Source: an uncultured Clostridia bacterium
Lineage (GTDB): Bacteria > Bacillota > Clostridia > Christensenellales > CAG-917
Reading direction: 5' to 3'
DNA length: 64,000 nt
Assembly (NCBI GenBank): GCA_949286725.1
Contig: CASECZ010000002.1
Coordinates: forward strand, 186,001-250,000
The position numbers were made by a program, and so were the translations under genes. Positions 26,277-34,216 of the stretch are shown here, piece by piece. The notes under the pieces are model-generated. The model was not told the origin of the DNA. It searched no databases and was given only the letters and a program-made list of their open reading frames with translations. The number at the start of each line of letters is the position of its first letter. Within the stretch, counting starts at the first letter, position 1.

Positions 26277-27968
26277 ATGAGTCAACAAGTCGCAAATGAA
26301 GCCGCACTCGGCGACAACAACGAGAAGAGCTACATTGCCCGTTCGTCGGGGCTGAAACTGCCCGATTACATCGGATACGCGCTCGGCGACACCGCATGCT
26401 GTCTGGTGTTCGGACTGGTGACTTCGCTTTTGCAGAAGTTCTACACCGACATCATGGGGCTGGGTCCGCTGTTCATCATGCTCATGATGGTGGGCGCGCG
26501 CATATGGGACGCGATAAACGATCCGATAATGGGGCGCATCGCCGACACAATAAAGGTCAGCCGTTGGGGCAGATACCGCCCGTGGTTCCTGTATGCGTCC
26601 ATACCGCTCACGATAAGTTCCATACTGATGTTCGTCAAATGGCCGGGCATCGAGGAAGGCTCCGTGGGTATGGCGGTCTACGCCACCGTGACGTACGTTA
26701 TGTTCGGCATGAGCTACACCGCATTGCAGATTCCGTACGGGTCTCTCGCGACCGTCGTCACCACCGACGAGAAGGAACGCACCAAACTTTCCGTGTTCAG
26801 GTCGGTTGGCGCAGGCATCGGCAGCATGCCCGTCATCCTGATTGCGTCCTTCTGTTACGCGGACCGCATGGTGGACGGCGTGCCCGTGGTCGGCGAGGAC
26901 GGCAACGTCATTCAGGACATGCAGTACACACCCGTGCTCATCGGCGTCATCATTCTGGCACTGTTGTCTTTCGTCATGCTGATGCTTGCGTTCCGTTTCA
27001 ACAAGGAGAGGGTCAACACCGCTCCCGCGGTAAAACGCGCAAAAGGCGAAACGTGGCGCATAATCAAAACTTTGTTCAAAAACCGTGCGTTCATCTCGGT
27101 AAGCTGCGCGTCGATGTTGCTGCTTGCTTCGCAGATGTTCACGCAGAGCTATTATCTCTACCTCTTCGACGACTTTTTCGGCAAGAACTGGATGAACACC
27201 GTGTCCACGGTGTGCACCTACGCGCCCATGGCGATACTGATGTTCTTCACGCCCAAACTCGTGCGCAAGTTCGGCAAACGCGAGATATGCGCCGCGGGCA
27301 TCGCCTTGTCCGCCGTCGCCAACCTGCTGATGTTCGCGACAAAGAGTCTGATGCCTTCGGCGTGGTGGCTCTTCCTCGTGCTCTGCTTTTTCAGCGGATG
27401 CGGTCAGGCGTTCATCATTTTGCAGGTGTGGTCCATGGCAACCGACGCAATCGACGACGTCGAGGTCAAATCCAAGATGCGCGAGGACGGCACGTCCTAT
27501 TCCGTGTTCATGTTCTTCCGCAAACTGGGGCAGGTCATAGCTGCGGTCGCGGTCAACGGTGCGTTGCTTGCGATGAACTACAAGACCGAAGTTGGTTCCG
27601 TGCAGACCGCCGAAACGCTGAGCACGATGTACGATATGGCGACGCTGATCCCCGCCGTGCTGTTCGGCATCATGGCAATCATACTCTTCGTGTGGTGTCC
27701 GCTGTCCAAGAAACGCGTCGGCGAGTTGCAGGTGGAGAAAGAGGAAATCCTGCGTTTGCACTACGAGTCCGGTGAAATCGGCATTCAGGGTCAGCACATC
27801 ACGGGCGACATAGGCGTGAGCGACGTTGCCGAGTTCCCCGACGACATAGGCGTGACCATGAAAGTCGTGGACGCACCCGAAATCTCCGCCGAGGAAATCC
27901 CGACGGAGGAGACTTCCGAAGAGGAAGTGCCCGCAGGCGACGACAAAGACGATGAACAATCAAAGTGA
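26277..27968 (+). CDS. GPH-family sugar:cation symporter
   Basis: 563 residues with about 12 membrane segments between 30 and 480. DYIGYALGD near the N-terminus and GARIWDAINDPIMGRIADT are signatures of the glycoside-pentoside-hexuronide family (MelB, XynB/XylP, YihO). A long acidic cytoplasmic tail (about 485-563, rich in E and D) is unusual. RBS AAGGGGG precedes the ATG. The pairing of a GPH carrier with a YihQ-type GH31 repeats the arrangement in the E. coli sulfoquinovose operon. It overlaps the esterase gene by 17 bases. Confidence 0.92.
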   Translation: MSQQVANEAALGDNNEKSYIARSSGLKLPDYIGYALGDTACCLVFGLVTSLLQKFYTDIMGLGPLFIMLMMVGARIWDAINDPIMGRIADTIKVSRWGRYRPWFLYASIPLTISSILMFVKWPGIEEGSVGMAVYATVTYVMFGMSYTALQIPYGSLATVVTTDEKERTKLSVFRSVGAGIGSMPVILIASFCYADRMVDGVPVVGEDGNVIQDMQYTPVLIGVIILALLSFVMLMLAFRFNKERVNTAPAVKRAKGETWRIIKTLFKNRAFISVSCASMLLLASQMFTQSYYLYLFDDFFGKNWMNTVSTVCTYAPMAILMFFTPKLVRKFGKREICAAGIALSAVANLLMFATKSLMPSAWWLFLVLCFFSGCGQAFIILQVWSMATDAIDDVEVKSKMREDGTSYSVFMFFRKLGQVIAAVAVNGALLAMNYKTEVGSVQTAETLSTMYDMATLIPAVLFGIMAIILFVWCPLSKKRVGELQVEKEEILRLHYESGEIGIQGQHITGDIGVSDVAEFPDDIGVTMKVVDAPEISAEEIPTEETSEEEVPAGDDKDDEQSK

Positions 27969-29214
27969 CGCAAATTTCGTTTACGCTTCCCCTCCGTGCG
28001 GAGCGGTCAAGGGCAGAGCGGAAAGAGGAATGAAAGTGTTCCTCGGCATTCCGTATGCCCGTGCGGACAGGTTTTGTCTGCCCGAGCGCGCGCGGTGGGA
28101 GGGCACTTTCGACGCCACGCGGTTCGGCGAATGTTGCCCGCAGAAGAGAGCGTACGCCGACGAGAGCGTGTATTCGCCCTTCTATTACAGGGAGTTCAGG
28201 GAGGGCGTCGGGTTCAGGTACGGAGAAGACTGTCTTGTGCTCAACGTCTACGCCCCCGCCCGAGGCGAAAATCTGCCCGTCGTGCTTTTCGTGCACGGAG
28301 GGTCATTTTTCAAGGGCAGTGCGGACGAGCGTCCCTTCGACGGAGAGGAGTACTGCAAAAGGGGAGTTATCCTCGTCACGATGAATTACAGACTGGGCGC
28401 GTTCGGAATGCTGTCGGACGACAGCGTGCCTTTCAATCTTGCCTTGCACGACCAGTTCTCCGCGCTCGAATGGGTGCACGACAACATCGCCGCCTTCGGA
28501 GGCAACCCCGACAACGTGACGTTTGCGGGGCAGAGCGCGGGCGCGATATCCGTGCAGATACACGCCCTGCGCCGCGAGACGGCGAAGTACGCCGCGCGCG
28601 TCGTGATGATGAGCGGCGGCGGTTTTCTCGGAGGGCTGTTCGCCCCGCACGACCAGAAATACGCCGTGCGTTTTGCGAAAAAGGTTGTCGCGGCGGCGGG
28701 AGTAAAGGACTTCGACGGGCTGCGCAAACTCGACGCCGAGGACCTTTTCAAGGCGTGGCAACGCGCCTTCGACGGCAGTCTGACCGCGCAAATCGCGGTT
28801 TTGCCGTGTATGGACGGCGTGCTCGCGTCAAGAGAAAACTACGACCGTTTCGACGACGAACGACAGTTGCCCGCGCTGTTCGGAGTGACTGGCAAGGACA
28901 TTGCGCCCGCGATAATGCGGCGGGCGGTAAAAAAATATGCCGAGCGGTCGTCCGCCGACTGTTACGGCTACATTTTCGACCTGCCTCTTGCGGGCGGCGG
29001 CAAAAAGGGAGCGTGGCACAGTTGCGACCTGTGGTTCGCCTTCGGCACGCTTTCGCGCAGTTGGAGACCTTTTGCCGCCGAGGATTATGAGGCGTCGCGG
29101 AGACTTGCGGACGCGGTGTGTTCCTTTGCCTCCCGCGGCGTTCCCGCAAGCGACGGCAGGGCGTGGGTCAAACTGCCTGAGAAGTTCGAGGTGTTTTCCC
29201 CGCCTCGACGCTGA
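27952..29214 (+). CDS. Type-B carboxylesterase
   Basis: 420 residues, somewhat short for the family, without a signal peptide. VVLFVHGGSF forms the oxyanion hole, GQSAG carries the nucleophile Ser195, and GAWHSCDLWFAFG holds the catalytic histidine. It should hydrolyse esters in the cytoplasm, for example acyl or aryl groups on the imported glycoside. Overlap with the symporter gene argues for a matched role. Confidence 0.88.
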   Translation: MNNQSDANFVYASPPCGAVKGRAERGMKVFLGIPYARADRFCLPERARWEGTFDATRFGECCPQKRAYADESVYSPFYYREFREGVGFRYGEDCLVLNVYAPARGENLPVVLFVHGGSFFKGSADERPFDGEEYCKRGVILVTMNYRLGAFGMLSDDSVPFNLALHDQFSALEWVHDNIAAFGGNPDNVTFAGQSAGAISVQIHALRRETAKYAARVVMMSGGGFLGGLFAPHDQKYAVRFAKKVVAAAGVKDFDGLRKLDAEDLFKAWQRAFDGSLTAQIAVLPCMDGVLASRENYDRFDDERQLPALFGVTGKDIAPAIMRRAVKKYAERSSADCYGYIFDLPLAGGGKKGAWHSCDLWFAFGTLSRSWRPFAAEDYEASRRLADAVCSFASRGVPASDGRAWVKLPEKFEVFSPPRR

Positions 29215-29277
29215 CTTCGCAACCGAGCGCGACAAGGCGCTTCCGCGGAAGAACCGCGACATACGGAGGAACCCGAC

Positions 29278-30456
29278 GTGATAAAATTCGCCGTTGTGGG
29301 AGTGGGACGAATGGGCACGGTGCACGCGCTGAACCTTTACTTCGGAAGGGTGCGCGGCGCAAGCCTTTACGCGGTGTGCGACACCGACCCGACAGCCCTG
29401 GAAAAAGCGCGCAGGAGATTTCCGCGCGCAAAAGCTTTTGCGGACACCGAGAGCATGCTCGCCGACGGAGGCGTACAGGCGGTGGTGGTCGCGACGCCGC
29501 ATTATTCTCACGCAGACATTGCGGTGGCGTGCCTTGAAAAGGGAGTGCACGTGCTTGTGGAAAAACCGCTCGCCGTCACCGAATTGCAGGCACAAAGAAT
29601 CGTCGACGCGTCCGAACGCAGCAGGAACGCCGTCGCCGCCGTTATGCTGAACCAGCGCACAAACCCTCTTTACCGACGCGCGCGCGAACTCGTGCGGTCG
29701 GGAGAACTGGGCGAAATACAGCGGGCACAGTTCGTCATCACGGACTGGTACCGCTCGCAGGCGTACTACAATCAGGGCGGCTGGCGGGCAAGCCTGTGCG
29801 GAGAGGGCGGCGGCACGCTGATAAACCAGTGCGTGCACCAGCTGGACGTGCTGCAATGGATATTGGGAATGCCGCGCGCGGTCGAAGCGAAGATGTACAC
29901 AAAAGGTCGGGACATAACGACGGAGAACGACGTGACGGCGGACTTCGATTACGGTGACGGGGTGCACTGCGTTTTCGTTGCCAGCACGCACGAACTGCAC
30001 GGCTCCAACAGGCTGGAAATCGCGGGAACGCGGGGCAGAATTGTCGTGGACGGGCTGAGAATGAAGGTGTTGAAATTCCGCAAGGACGAGCGCACCGTAA
30101 ACGCCGAAACCGTGAAGGGATACGGCAAAGTCGGTTGCAGGACGTACCGTTACGACCACCGTGCGGGGTTTGCGCTCGGCTTCCTGCGAGGCGGACAACA
30201 GCGCAACATACTTGTCAATTTCGCGGCGGCGATAGCGGGCAGGGCGGAGCTGATATCCCCTCTTGCGGACGGGCTTTGCTCCGTGAGAATGATAAACGCG
30301 ACCTACGCGAGCGGCTGGACGGGCGAGCGCGTGGACATACCCGTTCCGCCGACGGAATACGAGCGCATGCTCGAAGAAAAAAGGCAACAGGAAAGAGCGG
30401 CGAAAGCGGCGGTTTGCCGCCCCGCCGAAACTGATAAAAGGGAGGACAAACAATGA
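29278..30456 (+). CDS. Gfo/Idh/MocA-family oxidoreductase (first copy)
   Basis: 392 residues starting at GTG (CGGAGG 9 bases before). VVGVGRMGTVHA is the Rossmann motif and VEKPLAV carries the catalytic lysine. VMLNQRTNPLYRRA, TDWYRSQAYYNQGGWR and GGGTLINQCVHQLD are shared almost word for word with the second copy at 31366. Such enzymes oxidise a sugar hydroxyl with NAD(P)+, often at C3 of a glycoside. A basic, charged C-terminal tail follows the domain. Confidence 0.9.
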   Translation: MIKFAVVGVGRMGTVHALNLYFGRVRGASLYAVCDTDPTALEKARRRFPRAKAFADTESMLADGGVQAVVVATPHYSHADIAVACLEKGVHVLVEKPLAVTELQAQRIVDASERSRNAVAAVMLNQRTNPLYRRARELVRSGELGEIQRAQFVITDWYRSQAYYNQGGWRASLCGEGGGTLINQCVHQLDVLQWILGMPRAVEAKMYTKGRDITTENDVTADFDYGDGVHCVFVASTHELHGSNRLEIAGTRGRIVVDGLRMKVLKFRKDERTVNAETVKGYGKVGCRTYRYDHRAGFALGFLRGGQQRNILVNFAAAIAGRAELISPLADGLCSVRMINATYASGWTGERVDIPVPPTEYERMLEEKRQQERAAKAAVCRPAETDKREDKQ

Positions 30457-31373
30457 AAATAAGCGGTTTCACCGACGAGGTGTCGTCGAAGCTTGATGTC
30501 CAAATCGGGGTTTTACACGAACTGAACAGACACTTTATGTGCCCGCGCGGTATAAACGGCAAGAACATTTCCGAGTACACCGCGGAGGAGTTCGCAAGAG
30601 ACGTCAAACCCGTTCTCGACAGAGAGGGCATAAAGATAAGCAGCATCGGGTCGCCCATCGGCAAGGTGGCAATCGACGACGAGGACGGTTATGCAAGACA
30701 ACTTGCGCAACTCAAAGAACTGGTCAAAATCGCGCAGATGACGGGGTGCGGCTACATAAGGATTTTCTCCTTTTTCGTCAAGCCCGACTGCGATTATTCC
30801 GCCATGTTGCCCGTGGTCGTGGGCAAGCTCCGCGGCTTTCTCGACGTCGTGCGCGGCAGCGGTGTCAAACTGTTGCACGAGAATGAGAAGCACATCTTCG
30901 CCGACGTGCCCGAGCGCGTCGCCGCGGTTTACGAGGAGATAAACGACCCCGACTTCGTGTTGTGCTACGACGCTAGCAACTTCATTCAATGCGGGTGCGA
31001 CCCGTGGCAGGCGTATCTCGCACAGCGCGACCGCACGGTATACTACCATATGAAGGATTGCACGGACGGCGTGGAAGTTCCCCTCGGCACGGGTCAGGGA
31101 CACATACGCGAAATCCTCTTCGACCTCACGGCGAGGGGATACGACGGTTTCCTCACCCTCGAACCGCACACTTTCAAATACGCGCTGATGAAGATACCCG
31201 TTTATCTGTTGCCGCCCGCGGGCAAACTGAAAACCCTGCGTCGCGTGTACAGGCAGATAGACAAGGAGATGGGCGTGTCGGCGTTCAAGAGCGTCAGCAG
31301 AAAAGACGTCTATCTCAAACAACACGAAAACATTGTGAAAATCCTCGAAGAGGCGGGAGCGAAATATGAATAA
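30453..31373 (+). CDS. Sugar phosphate isomerase/epimerase-like TIM barrel protein
   Basis: 306 residues of the xylose-isomerase-like TIM barrel (AP_endonuc_2) family. Likely metal ligands are the Glu of LHENEKH, the Asp of CYDASNF, the His of YYHMKD and the Glu of LTLEPH. The family includes epimerases, hydroxypyruvate isomerases, dehydratases and the enzymes that act after a Gfo/Idh oxidation in 3-keto-glycoside cleavage. It sits between two Gfo/Idh genes with overlaps of 4 and 8 bases, which supports a joint oxidation-elimination or epimerisation route. Confidence 0.88.
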   Translation: MKISGFTDEVSSKLDVQIGVLHELNRHFMCPRGINGKNISEYTAEEFARDVKPVLDREGIKISSIGSPIGKVAIDDEDGYARQLAQLKELVKIAQMTGCGYIRIFSFFVKPDCDYSAMLPVVVGKLRGFLDVVRGSGVKLLHENEKHIFADVPERVAAVYEEINDPDFVLCYDASNFIQCGCDPWQAYLAQRDRTVYYHMKDCTDGVEVPLGTGQGHIREILFDLTARGYDGFLTLEPHTFKYALMKIPVYLLPPAGKLKTLRRVYRQIDKEMGVSAFKSVSRKDVYLKQHENIVKILEEAGAKYE

Positions 31374-32520
31374 AGTCAGATACGGCATTGTAGGCATAGG
31401 CAAACAGGGCACGGTGTACACCAAGATGTTCACCAAACTCGGCGGGTTGCTCAAAGGAGCGGAACTCACCGCCGTGTGCGATATCTCGGAGGAGCGCCGC
31501 AAGTACGCGCGCGAAAACCTCAAAGGCGTCGAGGTGTTCGACGACTACCGCAAGATGTTTGCGTCGGGGCTCATTGATGCGGTGATGATAGAGACCCCGC
31601 ACTATTTCCACCCCGAAATCGCAAAGGCGGCTTTCGAGGCGGGGCTCAACGTGCTCTGCGACAAGCCCGCGGGCGTGTACACCTTGCAGGTGCGCGATAT
31701 GATACGCGCGGCGGACGAGCACCCCGATCTGCTTTTCGGAATGATGTTCAACCAGCGCACCAATCCGCTTTACGTCCGCGCAAAGGAGATTGTGTCGAGC
31801 AAACAGTTCGGCGAACTCAAACGCATAGTTTGGATAATCACCAACTGGTACCGTCCCAAGGCGTATTACGACCAGGGCGGCTGGCGCGGCACCTGGTGGG
31901 GCGAAGGTGGCGGAGTGCTGCTCAACCAGTGTCCTCACCAGCTCGACCTGTTTACGTGGATTGCGGGGCTTCCCGTGTCCGTCATAGCGACGGCGTCCAC
32001 GCGCGGCCGCGACATCGCGGTCGAGAACGACGTCACGGCGCAATGCAAGTTCGCAAACGGAGCCACGGGTGTGTTCATCACCTCGACGCACGACGCGCCG
32101 GGCACCAACCGTCTCGAAATCACGGGCGACGGCGGCAAAATCGTCATCGAAGGCGGCAAACTGACCTATTACGCCAACGCCGTGCCCGAACCCGAGTTCA
32201 GCCGCACCAACAAGGTGTTTATGGGCAAACCCGCCGTCAAGAAGACAACTTACCGCGGCATAGGACAGTATCTCGGATTTATGAAACATCCGCCTCAGCA
32301 CCTCGGCATAATCCGCAATTACACGGACTACCTGCTCGGCAAGACGGACAAGTTCATCGCGCCCGGCAGAGAGGGCATAACGGGGCTCACGTTCTCCAAC
32401 GCCATTCACCTTGCGGCGTGGACGGGCAAAGAGGTTTCCATACCTCTGGACGAAAACCTGTTCCTTTCCGAACTGGAAAAACGCAAAGAGGAAGAAAAAG
32501 CCGCGGGCAAGAAAGGCTGA
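31366..32520 (+). CDS. Gfo/Idh/MocA-family oxidoreductase (second copy)
   Basis: 384 residues. GIVGIGKQGTVY is the Rossmann motif; the catalytic-lysine motif reads CDKPAGV. MMFNQRTNPLYVRA, TNWYRPKAYYDQGGWR and GGGVLLNQCPHQLD mirror the first copy, so the two arose by duplication and may work on the substrate and the product of the same route. Last gene of the operon, followed by a strong terminator. Confidence 0.9.
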   Translation: MNKVRYGIVGIGKQGTVYTKMFTKLGGLLKGAELTAVCDISEERRKYARENLKGVEVFDDYRKMFASGLIDAVMIETPHYFHPEIAKAAFEAGLNVLCDKPAGVYTLQVRDMIRAADEHPDLLFGMMFNQRTNPLYVRAKEIVSSKQFGELKRIVWIITNWYRPKAYYDQGGWRGTWWGEGGGVLLNQCPHQLDLFTWIAGLPVSVIATASTRGRDIAVENDVTAQCKFANGATGVFITSTHDAPGTNRLEITGDGGKIVIEGGKLTYYANAVPEPEFSRTNKVFMGKPAVKKTTYRGIGQYLGFMKHPPQHLGIIRNYTDYLLGKTDKFIAPGREGITGLTFSNAIHLAAWTGKEVSIPLDENLFLSELEKRKEEEKAAGKKG

Positions 32521-32546
32521 CGGAGTTTCGGAGTGCACGATACGAA

Positions 32547-32579
32547 AAAACGCGCGACAGCGACAGGGTCGCGCGTTTT
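32547..32579. terminator. Terminator of the glycoside operon
   Basis: 12-bp perfect stem AAAACGCGCGAC / GTCGCGCGTTTT with a 9-base loop; T-runs on both strands, so it can serve the convergent fragment at 32606 too. Confidence 0.9.
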
Positions 32580-32605
32580 CGTTTGTCGGTGGGTATGTGT
32601 GCAAA

Positions 32606-33046
32606 CTATTTGTTCTTGTCCTTATCCGTGCGTATGCCGTCGCCGCCTATTATTGCCGCAACGGTTTCGTCGTCGGCGTCATACCCGAAGAACGTCAGAT
32701 AAAAATCCTTGATTTTTTCCTCTATCGTGTAGTCGAACGCTTCGGGATAGAGCACTTTTGCCAGCCAGTATATTGCAAGCGGGGTTTCTATGCTGTTGGG
32801 GTGTCCGTAGCGCGTCACGCCAACGGGTATCTGATAGACCCTGTCGTTGATGACGGCGTTTACGCCCACGAACCGACTGTCCGACCGAATGGTGTCGTCA
32901 ACGCCCGCTTCGTTGCAGACGATGACTTCGGGGTCCCAGGCGAGTATCTGTTCCAGCGAGGCGCTGGTCTTGTCGCCGACGACGGTCAGACTGCTTGTGA
33001 CGGACACGTTGTTCGCGCCCGCCGCCGCCGTCCATTCCGCGTCCAT
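32606..33046 (-). pseudogene. Truncated ABC-transporter iron/cobalamin-type substrate-binding protein
   Basis: Only about 146 residues remain, matching the C-terminal lobe of FepB/BtuF-type binding proteins: SLEQILAWDPEVIVCNEAG, NDRVYQIPVG, TPLAIYWLAKVLYPEAF. The N-terminal lobe, signal peptide and lipobox are missing. The ATG has no Shine-Dalgarno site, and the frame upstream (RFPRPTGFA) soon runs into AT-rich promoter-like DNA (TTGACA with TAGAAT 17 bases away). A deletion seems to have joined an old promoter to the 3' half of the gene. No permease or ATPase gene is adjacent. Confidence 0.75.
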
Positions 33047-33132
33047 AGCAAAGCCCGTAGGTCGCGGAAATCGGATTTTTATATTATTCTATAATATAAG
33101 GTGCGTTTTGTCAATGTCGTCCTTTGCGGGCG

Positions 33133-33612
33133 TCATTTCAAGTGCTCCTCGGCAAAGGCTTTGAGTTCCTTTGCGGACGCTTTTGCGGAAAACCTCTTGC
33201 CTTCCTTCAATGCGGCACCTTTGCAGGACGGCGCGAGCTCTTGCACGGTTCTGCCCATTCCGCTGCTGCCCGAGGTCGCAAACGGCACCACCGTTTTGCC
33301 GTTCAGGTCGCATTTTTCGAGGAAGGTGTTGACGATTGTCGGCGCGACGTACCACCATATCGGAAAACCGACGAAAACGACGTCGTATCGGGACGTGTCG
33401 GGCACTTCGCCCGCAATCGGGGGCCTGAACGATTTGTCTTTCATCTCCACGCTGCTGCGGCTGCGTGGGTTTGTCCAGTCGAGGTCGGCGTCCGTGTAGG
33501 GCGTTTCGGGTCGGATTTCGTACGTGTCCGCGCCGATTGCTTCGGCAAGTCTGCTTGCGAGTGCGGCAGTCACGCCGCTTGCGGAAAAGTATGCAACGAG
33601 AGATTTTTTCAT
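33133..33612 (-). CDS. Flavodoxin
   Basis: 159 residues from MKKSLVAYFSASGVTA; AAGGAG lies upstream of this ATG, while the longer frame has none. SASGVT is the FMN phosphate loop (usually S/T-x-T-G-x-T), and VFVGFPIWWYVAPTIV flanks the isoalloxazine ring, as in flavodoxins with a double tryptophan. It is a small soluble electron carrier or quinone/nitro-reductase-like protein. Its gene is divergent from the TIGR04076 gene. Confidence 0.9.
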   Translation of the reverse strand: MKKSLVAYFSASGVTAALASRLAEAIGADTYEIRPETPYTDADLDWTNPRSRSSVEMKDKSFRPPIAGEVPDTSRYDVVFVGFPIWWYVAPTIVNTFLEKCDLNGKTVVPFATSGSSGMGRTVQELAPSCKGAALKEGKRFSAKASAKELKAFAEEHLK

Positions 33613-33756
33613 AATATGCTCCTTTTCGGGAAACCGCTCCGATAAACGGAATATAACCCCATCGGACGCATTTGTCAATACCCACACGCGCAGGCAACGC
33701 TTGTGCGCGGGCGGGAAACGTGATACAATTTGAAAATCGGAAAGGAAGGTAAGACT

Positions 33757-34059
33757 ATGAAAAATTGCAAAATCACCGTTATGAAAAAAGTCAGCCACGA
33801 GGATTTGTCCGCTCGCTACGAAAACCCTCTCGAACACGCCTGCGATATGGAAGTGGGACAGACGTTTGTAAGCGTCGCTTGCACCAAGCCCGACGGACTG
33901 TGCGACAGCGCGTGGGTGACGCTTTATCCTTTCGTTTTCGCGCTGGCAAACGGCGCGGAAAACCTGTACGACTGCTGGATGAAAAAGCCCTCTTCGGCAA
34001 TGGTGTCCTGCAACGACGGTTTCCGCCCGGTAAGTTTTCTTGTCGAGGCGACGGACTGA
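33757..34059 (+). CDS. TIGR04076-family small protein
   Basis: 100 residues, starting MKNCKITVMKKV behind AAGGAAGG. The pattern with four cysteines, WVTLYPFVFALANGAE and CNDGFRPVSF fits the TIGR04076 family of unknown function common in anaerobes. A metal-binding or redox role is possible from the cysteines. Monocistronic, with a terminator at 34163-34187. Confidence 0.8.
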   Translation: MKNCKITVMKKVSHEDLSARYENPLEHACDMEVGQTFVSVACTKPDGLCDSAWVTLYPFVFALANGAENLYDCWMKKPSSAMVSCNDGFRPVSFLVEATD

Positions 34060-34162
34060 CCGCCGAAAGACGGCAATGACGTACAAGGCGCGGCAATCGG
34101 ATTAAGAAAGTTGGTCCGAAAGCCTGCGAAAGTAAAAGTGCAATAAGGCATAAAGGCAAAAC

Positions 34163-34187
34163 AAAACGGGGCAATGCGCCCCGTTTT
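34163..34187. terminator. Bidirectional terminator
   Basis: 10-bp stem AAAACGGGGC / GCCCCGTTTT with 5-base loop, between convergent genes. Confidence 0.8.
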
Positions 34188-34216
34188 CGATTTCTTTCCG
34201 TTCGCTCTGTTGCGGG

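Noticed and set aside
18588-32520. A complete known sulfoglycolysis pathway
   Set aside because: The GH31 and GPH carrier hint at sulfoquinovose, but no kinase/aldolase, Entner-Doudoroff, transaldolase, transketolase or monooxygenase set is present, and two sulfonate-contact residues are changed.
33060-33115. Functional short solute-binding protein expressed from the AT-rich promoter
   Set aside because: The ATG lacks a ribosome site and the protein would have no signal peptide or N-terminal lobe; a pseudogene explains it better.
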